In this document: in pieces, positions 61,713 to 64,000 of the stretch
Layout of the letters: each line of letters begins with the position of its first letter
How positions within the stretch are numbered: position 1 is the stretch's first letter
NCBI GenBank assembly: GCA_002189035.1
Contig: NEEC01000002.1
Coordinates: 1,736,001-1,800,000, forward strand
Direction of reading: 5' to 3'
DNA length: 64,000 nucleotides
Source of the DNA: Utricularia gibba
Lineage: Eukaryota > Streptophyta > Magnoliopsida > Lamiales > Lentibulariaceae
Position numbers and translations under genes: made by a program
The notes under the pieces: generated by a model
What the model was told of the DNA's origin: nothing
The model's database searches: none
The model's input: only the letters and a program-made list of their open reading frames with translations

Positions 61713-63638
61713 ATGCTGAGAATGCAAGCAGCCGTACTGGAAGATGTTCGTGTTGCAAGAGATATTTTGCGGCTTTCGATCGAAAAGTCGGCGAGTATCT
61801 ACGCCGGAATGGAGGACATCGGCATGAGGGTGGAGGAGATCTCTCACAATCTGGAGATCCTGCAAGGTTCAATGAAAGCCATGAAGCATCCATCTTCACT
61901 ACAAGAAATCAGAGCTGGTGTTGATGGTGCAGCTTGCTGTGTTGCTAATATCCTTGATGTGCTGGGCTTGGTTTACCAGCTTCAGGGCATGCTTGAACCA
62001 GACATATGTGCGTCAAGCTCGAGAGATTACCTCCGGAATATTCGATCCCTCGAGGAAGCGTTGAAGCTTCTTGCTAGTAGCAGCGAACTGGCCATGGGGT
62101 GGCTGGATGATCTCCTGCAACTCCTTGCCAGCACACAAAATAAACACGTATTCTTTCAAGTAACACAAGTTGTAAAAATGCTCGCAGAACTGCGCCAGAA
62201 ACCGGCATCTTTCAGGCACAATGAAGGAGTTTTGTCTCGTGCGTTTGATCATCTTGAAGATGAATACAAGCGGCTGCTAATGAAAACTGCCCTTTTTTGG
62301 GAACCATGTGAAATGGAAGAACTGCAAGCGGTCACTGATAAGCTGGCTGCTGAAGGCCGGCTTGAAAGATGCATGTCTATCTACACAAGCACCCGCATCA
62401 CGAAGGTGAGATCCATGATCCAAACTCTCGATATAAAGTACCTGGAGATTGAGTTATCTTCATCAATCAGCGTCCAGAGTGTTGAGGACTACATCACACA
62501 GTGGATTATGGATGTGGAGTTTGTAGTGAAATGCGTACTTAAGAAAGAGTATAAGGTATGCAGAGACTTGTACCAGAAATTTGAAGCAGGAAACTGGAAG
62601 GAATGCTTTGCAACGATAGCCTCCAACTCAGGTTTTTTAGACATCCTGGGTTTCGGCTCCTCAATTTGCAGATGCAAGAAGGAAGCACTGAAGCTTTTGA
62701 AGCTGCTCAATTTATTTTCAGCACTAGACAGACTGAGGTTGGACTTCAATGAGCTGTTCAATGGGGAATTCTGTGCTGTGATACGAACACAGACGAGAGC
62801 TCTCATCAAGCAGGTAGTAAACTGCATATCTGAGACCTTCCTTGAGCTCAAAATGCAGCTGGTGTTGCAAAGTGAGCATCATGCCCCACCTAATGGAAGT
62901 GTTGCATGGCCGGTTCTATTTCAGCCGGAATATTGCAAGCACCTTCTTGAGGATGAAAACTGCTCTATCCTCATCAGAGCGCTGGAGATACACCATGATT
63001 GGTATGGATCTAAACTTAATGATGACTTCGTCAAGAACGAAATTCAAAGTATCACTGAAGCACTTGAAAAAAACTTAGAAATTTGGGCACAGCAGTGCAA
63101 TGACAAGGAGTTTTCATACCTCTTCATGATGAATAACCGCAGGCATCTGCACAAAAATGTAAAAGGAAGCAAATTAGAAGAGGTACTGGGGACTTCTTGG
63201 CAAGGCCCACCTGAAAAATCAATGGAGCATTACCCGGAACGGTACATGAAAGAGAGCTGGAAAAAGCTTCCACTCGTCTGCAATGAGGGCATGATCCAGT
63301 TCCATAGCGCTAGAGCTGTTGGCAGAAATCTAGTAAAGAAGAGGGTCAATGCATTCTGCACAGCCTTCCAAAGCGTGCGCAAGTGGCAATCCGAATCGGT
63401 CATATCAGACCAAGCATTGAGCCGGAAGCTAAAAAAACTAGCATTTGAGCCTGTTGTTCCACAACTTAAGGGCTATTTGAAGAAATTCCTGCCAGGAATT
63501 GTTCAGTATAGCCATACAAAAAATGAAATAAAGGACAATCCTCAAGACTTAGAAGAGTTTGGATCTCTGCATGAACCAAAAGATGGGGGAAGCAGGAACT
63601 GCAAAGTTGTGGTAAGCATCACTGGCTTCAGTGAATGA
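61713..63638 (+). CDS. exocyst subunit EXO70 family protein, divergent
   Basis: EXO70 subunits tether secretory vesicles to the plasma membrane by binding phosphoinositides; plants have many copies. Single exon, 641 residues, a normal EXO70 length. The N-terminal helical region (SIEKSASIYAGMEDIGMRVE) is less conserved; the C-terminal EXO70 domain (about 240-620) includes VCRDLYQKFEAGNWKECFAT, a long helical core, FSYLFMMNNRRHLHKNVKGS, and the diagnostic ERYMKESWKKLP segment. The end runs to VVVSITGFSE. The ATG at 61713 is chosen because upstream in-frame codons from 61623 encode no family residues and lie in probable leader. The sequence departs from EXO70A1, and I cannot place it in a clade. 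Confidence 0.88.
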   Translation: MLRMQAAVLEDVRVARDILRLSIEKSASIYAGMEDIGMRVEEISHNLEILQGSMKAMKHPSSLQEIRAGVDGAACCVANILDVLGLVYQLQGMLEPDICASSSRDYLRNIRSLEEALKLLASSSELAMGWLDDLLQLLASTQNKHVFFQVTQVVKMLAELRQKPASFRHNEGVLSRAFDHLEDEYKRLLMKTALFWEPCEMEELQAVTDKLAAEGRLERCMSIYTSTRITKVRSMIQTLDIKYLEIELSSSISVQSVEDYITQWIMDVEFVVKCVLKKEYKVCRDLYQKFEAGNWKECFATIASNSGFLDILGFGSSICRCKKEALKLLKLLNLFSALDRLRLDFNELFNGEFCAVIRTQTRALIKQVVNCISETFLELKMQLVLQSEHHAPPNGSVAWPVLFQPEYCKHLLEDENCSILIRALEIHHDWYGSKLNDDFVKNEIQSITEALEKNLEIWAQQCNDKEFSYLFMMNNRRHLHKNVKGSKLEEVLGTSWQGPPEKSMEHYPERYMKESWKKLPLVCNEGMIQFHSARAVGRNLVKKRVNAFCTAFQSVRKWQSESVISDQALSRKLKKLAFEPVVPQLKGYLKKFLPGIVQYSHTKNEIKDNPQDLEEFGSLHEPKDGGSRNCKVVVSITGFSE

Positions 63639-64000
63639 CAACACTACTGGGATTCTGGAGATGAATACTGGACCACAAACTGAAACATCGCCATGCGACT
63701 TGCCTTTCCTTTTAATCTGCACAATCTTCCTCACTCAACAGAGACAAGGATGATAAATTTCAAAAGGACAAGTCGCACAGCAGGTTCTCTATTCATTTTC
63801 CGATCACCCCATTTTCAATTCCGGGATCCTAAAATTGAATTGGATTAGCAGCAATACAAATCACCACTTTTCAGCTTGTTGAACTTCTTGGAGTACATTT
63901 TGACAATTTTCCAGCATGCGAAAATTCAATAAGTAACGTCTCCTGTCAAATACACAAGGGCCTCATCTTCTAATGCATACAGCAAACTCAAAGAGACAAT
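63639..64000. other. downstream region of EXO70
   Basis: Probable 3' UTR and start of the next spacer. No gene visible up to the window edge. Confidence 0.5.

Overview
This window reads as nuclear DNA of a flowering plant, a eudicot. The genes are split by many short GT-AG introns, the spacers are very AT-rich and hold small repeats, and the protein families are plant-specific or carry plant signatures: auxin response factor, BAHD acyltransferase, SBT2 subtilase, HD-Zip I, OVATE, GIR-type repressor, plant U-box, AGC-VIII kinase with DFD in place of DFG. An asterid, perhaps Lamiales, is my guess from protein flavour only. I see no bacterial, viral or organellar sequence, no CRISPR array and no intact transposon.

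Layout. 1.4-7.0 kb (+): ARF7/ARF19-type activator ARF, 14 coding exons. 7.6-9.2 kb (-): BAHD acyltransferase, convergent with the ARF. 11.4-17.2 kb (-): UTP25/DEF nucleolar protein, about 25 exons, with a frame break near its end. 17.2-21.5 kb: AT-rich desert with repeats. 21.6-24.3 kb (+): GT14-type glycosyltransferase. 25.0-25.8 kb (-): mitochondrial inner membrane protease subunit 1. 26.3-30.0 kb (-): SBT2-type subtilase, 10 exons, 820 aa. 32.1-34.6 kb (+): Nopp140/SRP40-domain nucleolar protein with a second frame break. 34.9-36.3 kb (-): mitochondrial ribosomal protein uL22m. 39.1-40.4 kb (-): PUB22/23-like U-box E3 ligase. 43.5-44.2 kb (-): OVATE family protein. 47.4-48.5 kb (+): RRM protein. 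49.4-49.7 kb (-): GIR1-like EAR repressor. 51.7-52.6 kb (-): HD-Zip I factor. 55.4-55.8 kb (-): SDHAF4. 56.1-58.6 kb (-): KIPK-like AGC kinase. 61.7-63.6 kb (+): divergent EXO70.

The genes do not form a cluster or pathway. Two act in ribosome biogenesis in the nucleolus (UTP25, Nopp140), three in mitochondria (IMP1, uL22m, SDHAF4), and several in growth control (ARF, OVATE, HD-Zip, GIR, AGC kinase); this looks like ordinary gene mixing.

I did not find a convincing new biological system. The most useful observations are two one-base frame breaks in otherwise conserved genes, with exon phase and family conservation agreeing on where each lies; two candidate GC-AG introns; upstream ORFs in the ARF leader; a Tourist-like MITE with TAA target duplications plus a related copy; a dispersed repeat family with three copies; and a conserved-looking C-terminal module of unknown function in the RRM protein.
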